Assembly (NCBI GenBank): GCA_963827855.1
Contig: CAWHBY010000002.1
Span: 1,054,001-1,118,000, forward strand
Direction of reading: 5' to 3'
Origin: DTPU01 sp963827855
GTDB lineage: Bacteria > Planctomycetota > Phycisphaerae > Sedimentisphaerales > Anaerobacaceae
DNA: 64,000 nucleotides
The notes under the pieces are model-generated. The model saw only the letters and a program-made list of their open reading frames with translations. It searched no databases and had not been told where the DNA came from. Both the position numbers and the translations under genes were made by a program. This document shows positions 35,561-44,980 of the stretch, one piece after another (position 1 is the stretch's first letter; every line of letters begins with the position of its first letter).

Positions 35561-37114
35561 TCATTGGCCTGCCTGGGCGGTCTTGATCTGCCTTCGGCGA
35601 TCCGCCAACTCGTCGGCCATCTGGAGGGTAACCCGCTTGTTAAGCTTGTAGCAGATCAGCAGGAGCGTGCAGATGCCGAACAGGATGGCGACGACGAGGC
35701 CGCTGCAGACCCGGAAGCCGTGGACGGCCTCGGGCAGCTCAGGATGGTTCGAGTCGTAGCTGAACAGCCCGCCCATAATCCAGAGGAAGGAAGAGGACCC
35801 CAACGCCAGGCCGGCCTTGAGCGCGAAACCGATGGTAGCGAAGACGATTCCCGTGAAGCGGCGGCCCGTCTTCCATTCAGAGTAGTCCGCAACGTCGGCG
35901 AAGATGGCCCAGACCAGGGCAATGGTCGGTGCGTAGCAGACGGAGATGATGGCCGACATGGCGATCATCCAGCCGGCACTCGTCGGCTTGAGCAGGTAGA
36001 ACGCCGCAGAGGCCAGGGTGGTGCACCCGAAGCCCACGATCGCAACGGCCTTCTTGCCGAACCGCCTGGCCAAGCCAGGCGAGAGCAGGATGACGATGAT
36101 CGTGGTGGCCGTTCCGATCATGTTGTAGATGCTGTTGAACACGTCTGCCACGTTGGAGTTCACCAGACTCAGCCGGTCGCCGTGCACGATGTAGCCGAGT
36201 GTCTCCAGGAGGCCACCGGGGGCGGGCGTCCCCGCAGCCAGAGCGGGTGCGGTCAGACCTATCCACTGCAGCCAGTCATACATCGATGCCTTGTCCGCGT
36301 AGTAGTGGAAGTAGTTGTACCAGGCCGCCCCTCTGAAAGAGAGGATGCAGAAATGGAACAACGTCATCGCAAACATGACGATCCAGGGGCTGTTCCTGAG
36401 AAGAGCGGCGAAATCCTTCTTGACGTCCGACTTCTGCTGCGGCGGCGGCTCAATCCGCTCCCGCGTGGTGAAGAAGGTGCCGAGGAACAGGACAAAGCAC
36501 AAGACGGACCAGATGGTCATCGTCATCTGCCAACCGTATTGCTTGTCCACGACACCGACCGTCCCGCCTGCCGCGTGCTCGGCGGCGAACTTGGCGACGA
36601 GCGGCAGCGTGAAACCGCCCACGATGAATTGGGCCACGTTCACGGCAACGAAGCGATACGAGTTGAGCTTCGCACGTTCGTTGACGTCGCCCGTCATGAC
36701 GCCACCCAGAGCCGAGTAGGGCATGTTGTTCATGGAGTAGATGGACATGAGCAGGATGTTCGTGATCGCCGCGTACGCGATCATCTGGCTCGTGCTCCAG
36801 CCCTTGGGTGTGGTGTAGGCGAGCACCATGACGACGCACCAGGGCAGTGCCGTAAACAGTATCCATGGCCGGAACTTTCCCCAGCGAGTCTTCGTGCGGT
36901 CTGCCAGCACGCCGACAATAGGGTCTACGACCGCATCCCACAACCTCGCGATCAGGAAGATGGCTGCCGCCGTGCCTGCCGCCAGACCGAACACATCGGT
37001 GTAGAAATTCGTCTGGAACAGGATCATGGTCATGAACACGAAGTTGGCGGCCGCATCCGCAAAGCTGTAACCGATCTTCTCGCCGACCGAAAGCCTCTGT
37101 GATTTCGCTTCCAT
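35561..37114 (-). CDS. GPH-family sugar:cation symporter
   Basis: The protein has 517 residues. ATG 37114 is chosen because AAGGAG ends seven bases upstream. Twelve membrane helices are evident. The GPH signatures are present: GEKIGYSFADAAANFVFMTM at the start, RLWDAVVDPIVGVLADRTKTRWGKFRPW (loop 2-3), NMPYSALGGVMTGDVNERAKLNSYRF, and ADVADYSEWKTGRRFTGIVF. These match MelB/XynB/GusB symporters for disaccharides, xylosides and glucuronides. First in an operon with GH8 and GH115, it probably imports xylo-oligosaccharides or aldouronates across the inner membrane with Na+ or H+. Confidence 0.92.
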   Translation of the reverse strand: MEAKSQRLSVGEKIGYSFADAAANFVFMTMILFQTNFYTDVFGLAAGTAAAIFLIARLWDAVVDPIVGVLADRTKTRWGKFRPWILFTALPWCVVMVLAYTTPKGWSTSQMIAYAAITNILLMSIYSMNNMPYSALGGVMTGDVNERAKLNSYRFVAVNVAQFIVGGFTLPLVAKFAAEHAAGGTVGVVDKQYGWQMTMTIWSVLCFVLFLGTFFTTRERIEPPPQQKSDVKKDFAALLRNSPWIVMFAMTLFHFCILSFRGAAWYNYFHYYADKASMYDWLQWIGLTAPALAAGTPAPGGLLETLGYIVHGDRLSLVNSNVADVFNSIYNMIGTATTIIVILLSPGLARRFGKKAVAIVGFGCTTLASAAFYLLKPTSAGWMIAMSAIISVCYAPTIALVWAIFADVADYSEWKTGRRFTGIVFATIGFALKAGLALGSSSFLWIMGGLFSYDSNHPELPEAVHGFRVCSGLVVAILFGICTLLLICYKLNKRVTLQMADELADRRRQIKTAQAGQ

Positions 37115-37436
37115 GAACGACTCCTTCATATGCCTCAGTTAGGAGCAGCAGGCAAGACCGCCGTGCTTGACCGGGGCGTATCATAGCGGATTGTGGGAGG
37201 GTACGCCAGGGGGCATCAGAAGCGACTGCGGTGTGTGGAGAACGAAACGAAGAGCCGAGGACATGGGCTCTGTCACGGGGTCTTGGTGGCCGCTGGCGGA
37301 AGCCACCCGCCATCTGCGACCTACACCGGGCGAGAGGGCTGCGGCCGCCCAGCATCACGTGGAGTGTTGAGGGCAGGAAGAAAGGAGGACGGGGCCTGTC
37401 AGAAAGGCCCCGTCCATGGGTTTCAGACAAGATTGC
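37115..37436. other. Leader of the xylan operon and intergenic space
   Basis: These 322 bases hold the leader of the symporter operon (right side of the minus-strand gene) and, at the left end of the next gene, the terminator at 37387-37415. No gene is supported in between. Confidence 0.4.
37387..37415 (-). terminator. Intrinsic terminator of the sorting-signal protein gene
   Basis: Ten-base perfect GC-rich arms (GGACGGGGCC and GGCCCCGTCC) enclose a nine-base loop, 22 bases after the stop codon of the minus-strand gene. On that strand the stem is followed by CTCCTTTCTTCC, a weak pyrimidine tail. Confidence 0.7.
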
Positions 37437-37961
37437 CTAGACGGCTCTCCTCTTGCGGAGCCACTGCACAAGGCTGGCACCAATGCCGCCAAGCACAAGG
37501 GCGCCCGGGACCGGAACAGCAGGAGTCGCGGTCGTCAGTTGGGTGTAGAACCCCGCAGGGACCCCACCCGCTCCGTTGCCCTGGACCGTGAGCGAATGGG
37601 CGCCGGCGCCCAACAGGATCTCTCCCTTGGAGAAATCGTCGTTCGCCCACCCGCTCGGATCCGAAAAACCGGTCGGCGAGCCAGAGTAGAACGTGGTGGT
37701 CAGGATCAGCGAGCCGAAGTCCCTGACGTAGTAGACGTCACCCAGAGCAAAGTCGTCAGTAATCCTGAAGGTCGCAGGCCCAGTCAGGTCGTAGACGTAG
37801 GGGGAGTCACTGGAGTCATGGAAGGCCTGGTTGACCTGGTCATAGGCCCAACCCGCATCCAGCACCGGGGCAGGGGGAGTCGCCAGGGGATCGTAGTTGA
37901 CCCCTGCCGCAGCGACGCTGACCATCATGGCAAACAGACAGACTGCTACTAGTTTCTTCAT
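37437..37961 (-). CDS. Exported protein with PEP-CTERM-like sorting signal
   Basis: The protein has 174 residues from ATG 37961 behind AAGGAGGAAG. It has a signal peptide (LVAVCLFAMMVSVAAA) and a mature beta-rich domain with AFHDSSDSPYVYDLTGPATFRITDDFALGD and GAGAHSLTVQGNG. The C-terminus is VPVPGALVLGGIGASLVQWL followed by RKRRAV. That is the short proline motif, hydrophobic helix and basic tail of PEP-CTERM-type signals in Phycisphaerae, processed by an exosortase-like enzyme. The passenger is unassigned. A sigma70-type promoter is visible 236-263 bases upstream and a terminator follows the gene, so it is monocistronic. Confidence 0.85.
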   Translation of the reverse strand: MKKLVAVCLFAMMVSVAAAGVNYDPLATPPAPVLDAGWAYDQVNQAFHDSSDSPYVYDLTGPATFRITDDFALGDVYYVRDFGSLILTTTFYSGSPTGFSDPSGWANDDFSKGEILLGAGAHSLTVQGNGAGGVPAGFYTQLTTATPAVPVPGALVLGGIGASLVQWLRKRRAV

Positions 37962-38196
37962 ACTTCCTCCTTCTCAACTCAATAGATACGCGTGGATTCA
38001 AAGCCCGGCCGGTAGGCCCGTACCAGACAAACAGAAAGCTACACAGAGGGACACCTTCCTGATAACCCCCGTACTGGGAATGTCCATTTCCCCAAGATGC
38101 CCCCCAGTTTGGCTCGACATGCCAAGAATCCGGAGGAGCCATATCGCAAACAGCTACTACCCCTGTTGCATTTTCCTCATATTTCCTATGTTTCCC

Positions 38197-38224
38197 ATTT
38201 TAGCATTTCAAGTCCTTTTGTCAA
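38197..38224 (-). promoter_or_regulatory. Sigma70-type promoter for the sorting-signal protein gene
   Basis: On the minus strand TTGACA (38224-38219) and TAAAAT (38202-38197) are separated by 16 bases. The -35 box is perfect and the -10 box matches at 5 of 6 positions, in an AT-rich stretch unusual for this GC-rich genome. The leader to ATG 37961 would be about 230 bases. Confidence 0.6.
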
Positions 38225-38338
38225 GACAGTAGTCGGTGACAGCAGTGCACCCAGGCATGGTGGCAAAGCGGGGCCGCCAGTTCCCGCATGCCTATTGAAG
38301 GGAGCCGCCACGGAAACTTCGCGATCCGCAATCGCGAA

Positions 38339-38908
38339 TCAAGGAATGAGAATCCACGCCCCCAGCCCCATCAGGACCCAGGGCAGCATGTGACGGCCAT
38401 AGCGACGCAGTGGCCTGCCGATCGCGGGGTGGTTGACCAGGCTGTAACCCAGGAGGCACCAGATGCCTGTCAAGATGGCGAACACACAGGCCAACACCGC
38501 CCACTCGGAGCTGCCACGGCTGGAAAACACCGGGATGTAGACCGCCAGGTTGTCCCCGCCATTGGCCATTGTCACTGCAGCCACGGACAGGATCGCAGGC
38601 CCCCCGCCTGGCCGCGGCCTCCCTGCCCCTTCCTCCTGTACCCTGACAGCCAGCAACCTCTTGGCGCCGACCGCGATGGGCACCAGGCCCAGCAGCCCAA
38701 CGTAGGCGTGGGGCACGGCGAGGGCTGCCAGCGAACAGGCCATGCTGGCCGCAGTCAGGATCGCGATGCCTGCATACTGGCCCACCACAACCTGCCGGGC
38801 CTTGTACGCAGGATCAGAGAAGAAGGCCACCAGGACGAAGAGGTCGTCGATGTTGGTGGCCGCAAACGTGACCAGGCCCAGGGCCGTCACCTCGATCACA
38901 CTGCTCAT
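38339..38908 (-). CDS. CadD-type cadmium-resistance transporter family protein
   Basis: The protein has 189 residues; ATG 38908 gives the shortest N-terminus before the first helix. It has five hydrophobic helices. The family marks are VTFAATNIDDLFVLVAFFSD at the start, VGLLGLVPIAVGAKRLL in the middle, and MANGGDNLAVYIPVFSSRG after it. These acidic NxDD and GGDN motifs are conserved in CadD/LysE-superfamily efflux proteins. The usual assignment is heavy-metal efflux, but many members are untested. The gene is isolated between the sorting-signal gene and the fusion gene, in the same direction. Confidence 0.85.
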   Translation of the reverse strand: MSSVIEVTALGLVTFAATNIDDLFVLVAFFSDPAYKARQVVVGQYAGIAILTAASMACSLAALAVPHAYVGLLGLVPIAVGAKRLLAVRVQEEGAGRPRPGGGPAILSVAAVTMANGGDNLAVYIPVFSSRGSSEWAVLACVFAILTGIWCLLGYSLVNHPAIGRPLRRYGRHMLPWVLMGLGAWILIP

Positions 38909-39121
38909 GGATCCCAACATGCAGCAGAGGCTAGGAGAAAGCACGACCACAGTCAAGACAGTAGAGGCAGGGAAACGGGGAAGTGGAGGGGAGGCACGAA
39001 TGGGCGAATCGGCGGCGGCCGGGCGAAGGCTTGGCTGTTCGCCATTCGCCACCGGCCTTTCGCAAAGAGGGAGCGAAGCGACCGAGCGAACAGCGAAGGA
39101 GAGAGGCCAACGAAGCCATCC

Positions 39122-42100
39122 CTATTCTGACTTCTGGCTTCTGGCTTCTGGATTCTGGCTCCCGCCCTCGTAGTACATCGCCTCTTTGTCTGAGAGGCGG
39201 CCTTGGTCGATGAGGGCCCTGATGCGGTTCTCACGGGCGCCTGCAGGCCTCTCGGGCCTGGCCGCAACGGCTGCGGCAGGCAGACGGTGCGGCAACGAGT
39301 CGGCTACGCCGGCTGCCATCCACAGGCCGAGGCCGACCGCAGACAGTACCAGGACCGCGGACCAGATGCGGACCGATGCGGGATCGTCGCTGCTCGCAGG
39401 TGCGGGGATGGCTCCCTGGGGTCCATGGCGGCATCGGTCGCAGTGGACGCAGTCCAGGTGGTCTGAGACGGTCAATCCGAACTCGCAGCAGCCGAACCGC
39501 TTGGGAGGCAATATGCGGCTGAACAAGGCGACGTAGTTGAACAGCGACAGGAATGCGCCGGCAGGACACAGGGTCCTGCACCAGAACCGCGGAAACAGGA
39601 GCAGGCCGGCCAACAATAGACCCGTGCCCGCCAGGATTGCGATGGCCTTGGTGTGCCAGGAGTCCCGGAGCCACTGGCCCCAGGACCTCCAGTCAAAGAA
39701 CGACAGCAGGAGGTCGCGGCCATACACGGACTTGTCCCGGGTCAGGAAGAAGACCGCCACAAAGACCACCAGCACGACGTACTTGACGACCCTCGCCTTC
39801 TGGACCGCGCCGCGAGAGACCCTGGGCCGCATCCTGGCAGGCACGACCATGGACAGCCATTCCTGGAGCGCACCAAAGGGACACAAGTACCCGCAGTGGA
39901 GGTTGCCCACGAGCAGCAGCAGGCCGGGTACGACCACAGCCAGGAGAAACGTGGCGGTCAGGCCGGGTGACGGGAGATTGGCGGCCAGCAGGCCCATGAC
40001 CTGCTCTGTGGAGTACTGGCTGTTGAGCCACAGCCCTCCCACGATCAGGGCTGCTGCCAGAACCGCAAAGCGGGCCACGACTCCCCCCCACCACGTCACC
40101 AGGAGCCCTGCAGCCAGCACCACCACCACGTAGAGCCCTGCCCGGTCCACTGCCTGCGCAGGGACGTCCGACCCGGACCCCTTCATGAGCAGGACCTCCC
40201 GACTGAACCGCTGACCGCTCTGGCGGAGGATGGTCATCACCGCCCTGGTCGTGAGGGTCGCGCCGGTGACCGCATACACACCTTCCAGTGGGGCCTCGCC
40301 CCAGATCCGGGTCCCCTTCAGGCGTGCAAGCCACCCTGAGATCCGGCCGATGTAGCGGGGCGTCTCGTTGCTGCGTACCATGCGGTAGTCAATCAAGGCG
40401 CCCTGGGCGTCTATGTACATCGCCAGGGTCATAGGCCCGCCGTAGCCCCGTACGCGGGGCGCAAGCTTCTCTGACGTCACGATGTAGCCCTTGAGCTTGC
40501 CCTTCTCCCTGACCTGGAAGTACGTGAGCGCTTCGCCGCTGGTCAGGGATGCAGTCCGGGACGTCACCTCCAGACCCGTGGTCCAGGACTCCAGGCCCGC
40601 CGGCACCGTGGCTGCCTCCTCGATAGGCCGTTGGCTGGCCCAGACCAGGAGGTTGGAGCCGAGTATCAGACAGGCTGCGATCCCGAACACGACGTATCCC
40701 ACCCTGGCGGGCCGCGGGTTCAGTCCTCTGGCCGGCCGCAGGGACGCAGCCCTCACGGACCGGGCCAGCTCCAGGGGGATGTTGGCCAGGATCAGGGCGG
40801 TCAGGACCAGTCCGGCTGCCTGGAGGCCTGCCACCGGAATGAGGATAATGCTTGTCGTTAATCCGCCCACGCACGCGCCCACGTGATCGGCTGCCTGCAG
40901 CCGGCTCGCAGCAGCGTGGGTATCCTGACCGCCAGCGGCGAGGAGATGGGCCGCAATCGGAAAGTAGACGCCGCAGCACAGGCCGGCTGCCACAAAGGCG
41001 GCTGCCAGACCTCCGTAGGAGGCAAGGCCGGAGCCGGACTGTAACGAGATCACAGCCAGGACGATCGCGTGCGAGACCAGGCCAGCCAACAGCAGGACGC
41101 GGCCCTCGACCCTGGCCAGCAAGGCCTGGCCTGACACTGCGCCTGCACATAGACCTGCCATGAACAAGGCGGAGGCGATGCCGACAACCAGGTACAGAGA
41201 GCCATACAGGCTCTGGACCCTCGACATCAGGACGATCACGCTGCCGATCCCGACCCAGCCGGCAGAAAGAATCAGGAACGTCACACTGAAGGATGGCGAT
41301 CCTGCTGCAGCCCCTGCGCCGCAGACCCGCGACCGGTGCCTCAGCAGGAAGATCCATCGCAGGGCCACGAGCACGACAAGAGGGATCAGCCAGAGCCAGA
41401 TGCCGGCGACCAGCAGCGGCCCGGCCAGCCCTGCCAGGGACAATCCCGCCTGTCTGGAGGCCAACAGCAGGCCGTAGAGGTACGTGGTAGGATGCCCGTC
41501 GCGGCTGACCAGGGCCTGCCTGGGGAGCTGCACCTTGGAGTACAGGTCTGTCACCTGGTTGGAGCGATCCGGCCTATAGACCGACAGCAAGGCGTCCGGT
41601 GGATAGACCGCTGCCGCTCCAGGGATCAGGTCGAATCGGTCCCTCATGACGCGCGGCCAGACGTACACGTCGTCTGTCGGCGAAGCCAACAGAAAGGTCT
41701 CCTCGCCAGGCACGACTGCACCAAAGGCGAAGACCTGCTTCAGGGTCTGCCGCACCGATGCGCCCAGAAAGGTCTGCTCAGGCCCAAGGACGTTCTCGGA
41801 CCCCGGCACGGTCACCATGATCAGGCCTTCAGGCTGCAGGCCGGCCTTGACGGCCTCCAGGAACTCCACGGAGCCGTAGCGGTTGAAGGCTGCACTGGCT
41901 GCGCCGGCCAGGTTGACGATGACCAGGTCATAGCCGGAAGGCCGGTCTGCCAACACCGTGCGCACGTCCTGGGCCAGGGCCGTGAACCGGCTATCGCTGA
42001 TCTGCAGGTCTGCAGGCAGGACGTCCCGGATGGCCCGCACGTACTGCAGATCCGGATATGACCAGTCCACAGCCTGGACGTGCGGGAACTTGAGCAAGGC

Positions 42101-43036
42101 CTGGCAGAGCCCCAGGCCTGAGCCCACCACGAGGATCCGAGAGGCCTTGGGCCGCTGGGAGAGCCCCAGGGCCGCGACCTTGCCTGCGTGCTCGGCGTCA
42201 GGCAGGGCCTCGCATGCGAGGGCGTCACGAAAGATCAGCCACTGCCCCTTGTACGTGCCATACAGGTACTCCGCCTGGCTGGTGACAAACGACCCGGCAA
42301 ATCCCTCCTGCGGCAGGATCTGGGTCCATCGCGCAGCGTGCGTCCAGGTGGTGACCGCCCGACCCAGCCCCAGGCCAAGTGCCATGAACGTGCAGGCTGC
42401 CACAAGGCCTGCAGCGACGGCCCGCCGCAGAGACCCGCCGCTACTAGCCAGGGCCCAGGCAGAGGCAGCAGCCAGCGTGGCCGCCGTCGAGAGGAACACC
42501 TGACTGGAAGGTGCGCCCAGCGCCAACAGAAAGGTCACTCCCAACCCACCGACCAGGCTGCCTGCAGCCTCCAGGACGTACACACGGGTGATCGGCCAGG
42601 CCGCGTCCCGGCCAAGCCACCTGCATAAGACCGGAAAGAGAAAACCCGTCAATCCGCTGACCGGCGTGCAGACGATCAGGGACCAGACGAGCATCCTGGC
42701 GAGCCCCAGCGAGGCATAGGCCTCGATCCCCGCGATCTTGCGGATCTGGAGGATCAGGACGAACTCCAGAACATAGGCCGGGATGTACGCCAGGACCGCC
42801 AGGGCTGCCCATCGCGAGACCCGATCTGCAAGGGACCTGCACGCCTGGGCGGCAAATGCACCCAGGGCCACCCACAGGAACCAACAGGCAAAGAAGAGGC
42901 CAATGCTGATATCGTGGCCTTCGAAGCTGACGACAAACTCACGGAAGAGCAGCGTCTGGGCTGCGATGCTGAACAGGCCGAAGCAGAAGACCAGAAAGGC
43001 CCTGGCCGGTAGGCTGCGATGTGAATGCTCGGCCAC
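39122..43036 (-). CDS. 1304-residue fusion: spermidine-synthase-like membrane protein + FMN-binding domain + NapH/NosR-type Fe-S membrane domain
   Basis: ATG 43036 lies two bases after the stop of the Memo-AMMECR1 gene. Residues 1-240 form seven or so membrane helices (FGLFSIAAQTLLFREFVVSF). A Rossmann-like spermidine-synthase domain follows (ILVVGSGLGLCQALLKFP, near 302), then more helices to about 800. The FMN-binding domain (about 830-940) contains GVYAVTGATLTTRAV, whose second Thr is the usual flavin attachment site. The last part is polytopic with CGYLCPFGALQEW (near 1050), CRTLCPAGAFLSLF (near 1155) and CVHCDRC (near 1199), as in NapH/NosR ferredoxin-type proteins. The normal GGGDG of aminopropyltransferases is replaced by GSGLG, so synthesis of polyamines is doubtful. 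A membrane electron-transfer role is inferred. The tail (SQNPEARSQKSE) is repeat-derived. Confidence 0.85.
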   Translation of the reverse strand: MAEHSHRSLPARAFLVFCFGLFSIAAQTLLFREFVVSFEGHDISIGLFFACWFLWVALGAFAAQACRSLADRVSRWAALAVLAYIPAYVLEFVLILQIRKIAGIEAYASLGLARMLVWSLIVCTPVSGLTGFLFPVLCRWLGRDAAWPITRVYVLEAAGSLVGGLGVTFLLALGAPSSQVFLSTAATLAAASAWALASSGGSLRRAVAAGLVAACTFMALGLGLGRAVTTWTHAARWTQILPQEGFAGSFVTSQAEYLYGTYKGQWLIFRDALACEALPDAEHAGKVAALGLSQRPKASRILVVGSGLGLCQALLKFPHVQAVDWSYPDLQYVRAIRDVLPADLQISDSRFTALAQDVRTVLADRPSGYDLVIVNLAGAASAAFNRYGSVEFLEAVKAGLQPEGLIMVTVPGSENVLGPEQTFLGASVRQTLKQVFAFGAVVPGEETFLLASPTDDVYVWPRVMRDRFDLIPGAAAVYPPDALLSVYRPDRSNQVTDLYSKVQLPRQALVSRDGHPTTYLYGLLLASRQAGLSLAGLAGPLLVAGIWLWLIPLVVLVALRWIFLLRHRSRVCGAGAAAGSPSFSVTFLILSAGWVGIGSVIVLMSRVQSLYGSLYLVVGIASALFMAGLCAGAVSGQALLARVEGRVLLLAGLVSHAIVLAVISLQSGSGLASYGGLAAAFVAAGLCCGVYFPIAAHLLAAGGQDTHAAASRLQAADHVGACVGGLTTSIILIPVAGLQAAGLVLTALILANIPLELARSVRAASLRPARGLNPRPARVGYVVFGIAACLILGSNLLVWASQRPIEEAATVPAGLESWTTGLEVTSRTASLTSGEALTYFQVREKGKLKGYIVTSEKLAPRVRGYGGPMTLAMYIDAQGALIDYRMVRSNETPRYIGRISGWLARLKGTRIWGEAPLEGVYAVTGATLTTRAVMTILRQSGQRFSREVLLMKGSGSDVPAQAVDRAGLYVVVVLAAGLLVTWWGGVVARFAVLAAALIVGGLWLNSQYSTEQVMGLLAANLPSPGLTATFLLAVVVPGLLLLVGNLHCGYLCPFGALQEWLSMVVPARMRPRVSRGAVQKARVVKYVVLVVFVAVFFLTRDKSVYGRDLLLSFFDWRSWGQWLRDSWHTKAIAILAGTGLLLAGLLLFPRFWCRTLCPAGAFLSLFNYVALFSRILPPKRFGCCEFGLTVSDHLDCVHCDRCRHGPQGAIPAPASSDDPASVRIWSAVLVLSAVGLGLWMAAGVADSLPHRLPAAAVAARPERPAGARENRIRALIDQGRLSDKEAMYYEGGSQNPEARSQKSE
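39126..39163. repeat. CTTCTGG heptanucleotide tract
   Basis: CTTCTGG, CTTCTGG, CTTCTGG and ATTCTGG repeat in tandem at the 3' end of the fusion gene. They encode its last residues in the other direction (QNPEARSQKSE). Seven-base periodicity is exact over four units. Confidence 0.6.
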
Positions 43037-43038
43037 GG

Positions 43039-44576
43039 CTATTGTTCCCCGAAGACCTCTGCCTGGAAGACCTGGAAGCTCGCCCCCTCTCGCCAGGCGT
43101 CTGGCGGCAGACCTGCCTTTCTGGACAGTTCCGTGAGGGTCTGCTGGATCGTCCAGCCCTGTTCGGGCGCGACCTGCGGAAGGAACAGGGCCCGGCTGCC
43201 GGCCTTGCTCAGGATGATCCCATCGGTCCCAAGCCGGATCTGATCCGTAGACTGGACAGGCTGGGGCACGGTCAGGGCAGAGATCTCGATCGTCAGGCCC
43301 GCAACCTCGGACTGGGAGACGGGCCTGAACCGCGGGTCATTGACTGCAGCATGAATGGCATTCTCGATCACAGACTGATACAGCGGCTGGCGAGGCAACA
43401 CGTCGCCGATGCAACCGCGAAGGTCGCCCTGCTTCTTCAGGGTCACAAAGGCGGCCCGGTTGACCTTCATGGCACTGCTGACCTGGACACCGAGGTCTGC
43501 GACAGAGGGCGGTTTGGCGTTCTGGAGATAGGCCGAGAGGGTCTTTCGGGCGAGGGTCAGGAGCTGCCTCTTGTCCGCCTCAGAGAGAGACGCTTGGGCT
43601 GGCAGTTGCGCAGCCTGGCTGGCCGCAGGGCTGCCAGACCACGTGCCCGTGAACGCCACGGAGAAGTAGCTGACCGAGTTGGTGTAGTCAGAGGTCACCT
43701 TGCCGGAGGTGGTGTAGTCCACCAGGTGTACCTTCGTCGATGGATCGAGCATGGACAGCAGGATTGCGATCGGGATGGTCCCGCAGATCGTGTCACCGGT
43801 CCTCTTCTGGTACTCCAGGAGTCCCTTGGCGTCCGCAGCCGCGATGGGCGCAACGCGCCCATGTCCAGGTCCTTGAGCCTCTGGCTCACATTGTCCTTGA
43901 AGGGCACGTATTCGTAGTTGGGGCCGTAATGGGTAAAGTCCGAGCTGGCCACGACCAGCGTATTGGGGTCCACGCAGGTCCGCAGGATCGCAGCGGCCTT
44001 GCTGACCGTCTCAGCCGAGCACTGGCCTGCCAGGATGGGGACCAGCTTGAACTGCCCGTACTGGGCCAGGTGGAACTGCAGCAGCGGCAGCTCGATCTCC
44101 ACGCTGTTCTCTCCCTCGAATGCCGCAGCCATGTCCCGGAACAGGGGCTGCTGGAGCAGGCGGTCAACGATCGCCTCGTCAATCGGTATCTTCCCCAGAG
44201 GGGTCTGGAAGGACCTGGCCCGCGGCACGATCAGTCCCTCTCGCAAGGCCACGTGATGGCTGGGCCCTATGACAATGACCCGGCTGTAGGGCCTGGCGAT
44301 CAGGGCCATACCCTTGGCCGCGGAAGGACCCGAGTAGGCATAGCCTGCATGCGGCTCGATCAGGGCGATCAGGTCCGGCCTCTTCTCGCTGCTGTCTGCC
44401 CTGTCGAAGCACGTCTTGACCTGGCCGCGCAGCGAGTCTGCGTCGCCAGGATACCAGGTCCCTGCCAGCGAACTCCGCAGGTCCATGGTGGCCTGCTCCG
44501 CTGCGACGGCCACGCTCAGGCCTGCCGCCAGGAACACGACCGCGATCCAGCTTCCGCCGCTTCTTCCCTGAGCCAT
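43039..44576 (-). CDS. AmmeMemoRadiSam protein B-A fusion (Memo + AMMECR1), frameshifted
   Basis: ATG 44576 starts a signal or anchor (GGSWIAVVFLAAGLSVAVAA). The Memo domain follows, with AGTWYPGDADSLRGQV, IEPHAGYAYSG, VIGPSHHVAL, ENSVEIELPLLQ and ASSDFTHYGPNY, the extradiol-dioxygenase-like metal site. Near 43846 one base seems missing in a GGG run; the other frame continues PIAAADAKGLLEYQKRTGDT. The AMMECR1 domain then contains LRGCIGDVLPRQPLYQSVIENA and VAGLTIEISALTVPQPV. The joined protein has about 510 residues. Memo and AMMECR1 occur with a radical SAM enzyme in the AmmeMemoRadiSam system, whose reaction is unknown. The stop at 43039 touches the next start. Confidence 0.87.
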
Positions 44577-44578
44577 GT

Positions 44579-44848
44579 CTAGCCCTTCCACCTTGCCTGA
44601 CAATCCACGCGGCCCAAGGCCACGACCCTGCCCGGATACCGCCCCACCCCATCCGCCTCCACGACCCGAGGCGCAGCCAGACGTCTGGCCATCGAGTTGC
44701 CGCCTGCCGCCGCACATGCCGCGATACCCAGTACCCCCACCAGGAACCACCGTCTCCCGGTCCGCCGAGCTATGGGCCGCGAGCTATGAGCTATGAGTTC
44801 TGTGTTCCGCGATTCCATCCTACGACTCTTCTTCGCTGGCCGCTCCAC
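44579..44848 (-). CDS. Small Tat-signal protein in the AmmeMemoRadiSam cluster
   Basis: The protein has 89 residues or fewer; ATG 44848 and 44818 are possible starts. The N-terminus derives from seven-base repeat DNA, but TGRRWFLVGVLGIAACAAAGG is a good twin-arginine signal. The mature part APRVVEADGVGRYPGRVVALGRVDCQARWKG is short. A similar RYPGxVVxL ending occurs, as I recall, in small Tat-signal proteins beside Fe-S or FMN redox genes. The stop lies two bases before the Memo start, so translation is probably coupled. It has no cysteine-rich motif, so it may be a chaperone-like or anchoring subunit. Function unknown. Confidence 0.5.
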   Translation of the reverse strand: MERPAKKSRRMESRNTELIAHSSRPIARRTGRRWFLVGVLGIAACAAAGGNSMARRLAAPRVVEADGVGRYPGRVVALGRVDCQARWKG

Positions 44849-44980
44849 GATTTGCTCTTAGCGGTTTCGCCCATTCTCCCATTCGCCGTTTCGTTTCCCC
44901 TGTCTCCTCACTCCTGGCTCCTCACTTCCGGCTTCTGACTTCTGAGTCCTGCGTTCTGAGTTCTGAGTTCTGTGTTCTAT
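44768..44980. repeat. Heptanucleotide repeat tracts upstream of the Tat-signal gene
   Basis: Units such as GAGCTAT, GCTATGA (44770-44812), TTCGCCC/ATTCTCC (44865-44895) and GTTCTGA (44935-44980: CTTCTGACTTCTGAG, GTTCTGAGTTCTGAG) repeat with seven-base periodicity. They fill the gap between the radical SAM and Memo genes. Confidence 0.55.

Noticed and set aside
35531..37102. 523-codon plus-strand frame
   Set aside because: It is antisense to the GPH symporter gene and has the low-complexity, charge-rich composition of a shadow frame in GC-rich DNA; the symporter has clear family motifs.
39122..43036. Polyamine (spermidine) synthase function for the large fusion
   Set aside because: The cofactor loop is GSGLG instead of GGGDG and no catalytic Asp pattern of aminopropyltransferases could be located, so only the fold likeness is kept.
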